A stretch of 40,783 bases of DNA. Origin: Alphaproteobacteria bacterium. GTDB lineage: Bacteria; Pseudomonadota; Alphaproteobacteria; Rickettsiales; SXRF01. The position numbers and the translations under genes are program-made. Of the stretch, positions 40,533-40,783 are shown piece after piece. The first letter of the stretch is position 1; every line of letters begins with the position of its first letter. The stretch spans positions 1 to 40,783 of the forward strand of contig JANYBV010000006.1 in NCBI GenBank assembly GCA_025360605.1, read 5' to 3'. A model generated the notes under the pieces. That model searched no databases. It worked only from the letters and a program-made list of their open reading frames with translations, and was not told where the DNA came from.

Positions 40533-40571
40533 AAAAAAGAGCCCCCACCCGCCGGTGCGGCTCTTTTTTTT
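40533..40571. terminator. Terminator after the membrane-anchored protein gene
   Basis: AAAAAAGAGCC (40533-40543) pairs with GGCTCTTTTTT (40559-40569), followed by more T. The loop is 15 bases. It can work in both directions. Confidence 0.8.
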
Positions 40572-40590
40572 CGTGCATGACGCAAGACAT

Positions 40591-40627
40591 AAAAAAAAGC
40601 CCTCCGGTTTCCCAGAGGGCTTTTTTT
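40591..40627. terminator. Terminator of tuf
   Basis: Plus-strand A8-GCCCTC (40591-40604) and GAGGGC-T7 (40615-40627) make a perfect stem with A and T runs. It lies 18 bases beyond the tuf stop on the minus strand and may be bidirectional. Confidence 0.85.
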
Positions 40628-40644
40628 GAAAAGGTAGTGAAGAA

Positions 40645-40783
40645 CTACTCTAAAATTTTCGCAACAACGCCGGAGCCGATGGTACGGCCACCTTCGCGGA
40701 TAGCGAAGCGGAGGCCTTCTTCCATAGCGATTGGCGAGATCAGCGTCGCTTCGATCGACACGTTGTCACCTGGCATAATCATT
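40645..40783 (-). CDS. tuf: Elongation factor Tu, C-terminal end (partial)
   Basis: The last 45 codons of EF-Tu; the 5' part lies beyond the window. The sequence has the domain-3 end [33 protein letters not shown] and [12 protein letters not shown]-Tu delivers aminoacyl-tRNA to the ribosome. The 3' end is followed by a strong terminator. Confidence 0.97.
   Translation of the reverse strand, partial: MIMPGDNVSIEATLISPIAMEEGLRFAIREGGRTIGSGVVAKILE

Overview
The window looks like chromosome from an alphaproteobacterium of moderate GC. It has a SigF/NrsF-type ECF sigma factor pair, a DUF6456-like protein, a TSCPD-like phage protein of a type I associate with alphaproteobacterial phages, a tRNA-Ser(CGA) gene and the 3' end of tuf. 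I cannot name the genus. Two parts are joined at about 11.2 kb: the right end of an integrated prophage or genomic island (1 to 11247), and ordinary chromosome rich in oxidative-stress, thiol and metal-defence genes (11248 to 40783).

Island (1-11247). Leftward early phage-type genes (DUF6456-like, DUF1376/YdaU-like replication protein, TSCPD-like, Cro-like) face a rightward lysogeny module (CI-like repressor, small membrane protein, XRE regulator, excisionase-like HTH protein, P4-type integrase). Two different palindromic operators each occur once upstream of the repressor and once downstream of it. Cargo lies between the integrase and the right junction: an unlisted 56-aa four-cysteine protein, an AbiE-type toxin-antitoxin pair, a truncated NotI-family endonuclease fragment, a minus-strand ABC-three-component (ABC-3C) conflict operon and a RibD/DHFR-like reductase. 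The right junction is the displaced 3' half of a tRNA-Thr(CGT) gene (11203-11247), preceded by repeated TGTCAGCA motifs. The intact tRNA and the rest of the element should lie left of the window.

Most interesting system. The ABC-3C operon has a first gene too short for ordinary gene calling (10024-10203, minus). It encodes a 59-aa single-pass membrane protein with a GGAGG ribosome binding site and an ATGA overlap with the next gene. Its cytoplasmic tail carries a 12-residue motif repeated near the N-terminus of the next protein, which otherwise resembles an ABC-3C C-terminal domain. The two DNA copies differ mostly at silent positions, so the peptide has been conserved. I infer a membrane effector recruited by homotypic, amyloid-like contacts to an ABC-ATPase sensor.

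Chromosome (11248-40783). Genes include an FKBP isomerase, an HxlR regulator divergent from a flavodoxin-like quinone reductase and a GST, then msrB, sigF-nrsF, DUF1223-msrB, a four-gene glycosyltransferase cluster, ahpC-ahpD with oxyR, an unknown HELVH metalloprotein, a split ovothiol pathway (ovoA N-terminal enzyme plus separate methyltransferase), a DevBCA/TolC-type exporter with a TetR regulator, RidA, msrA, a bufferin-like copper operon with a BufB-BufC fusion, acetoacetate decarboxylase, tRNA-Ser and tuf. Five promoters share TGTAACN-N15-GCGAAT with identical spacing. They precede msrB, DUF1223-msrB, the ovothiol genes, msrA and the bufferin operon, which defines a candidate SigF regulon for methionine-sulfoxide repair, thiol antioxidant synthesis and copper handling.
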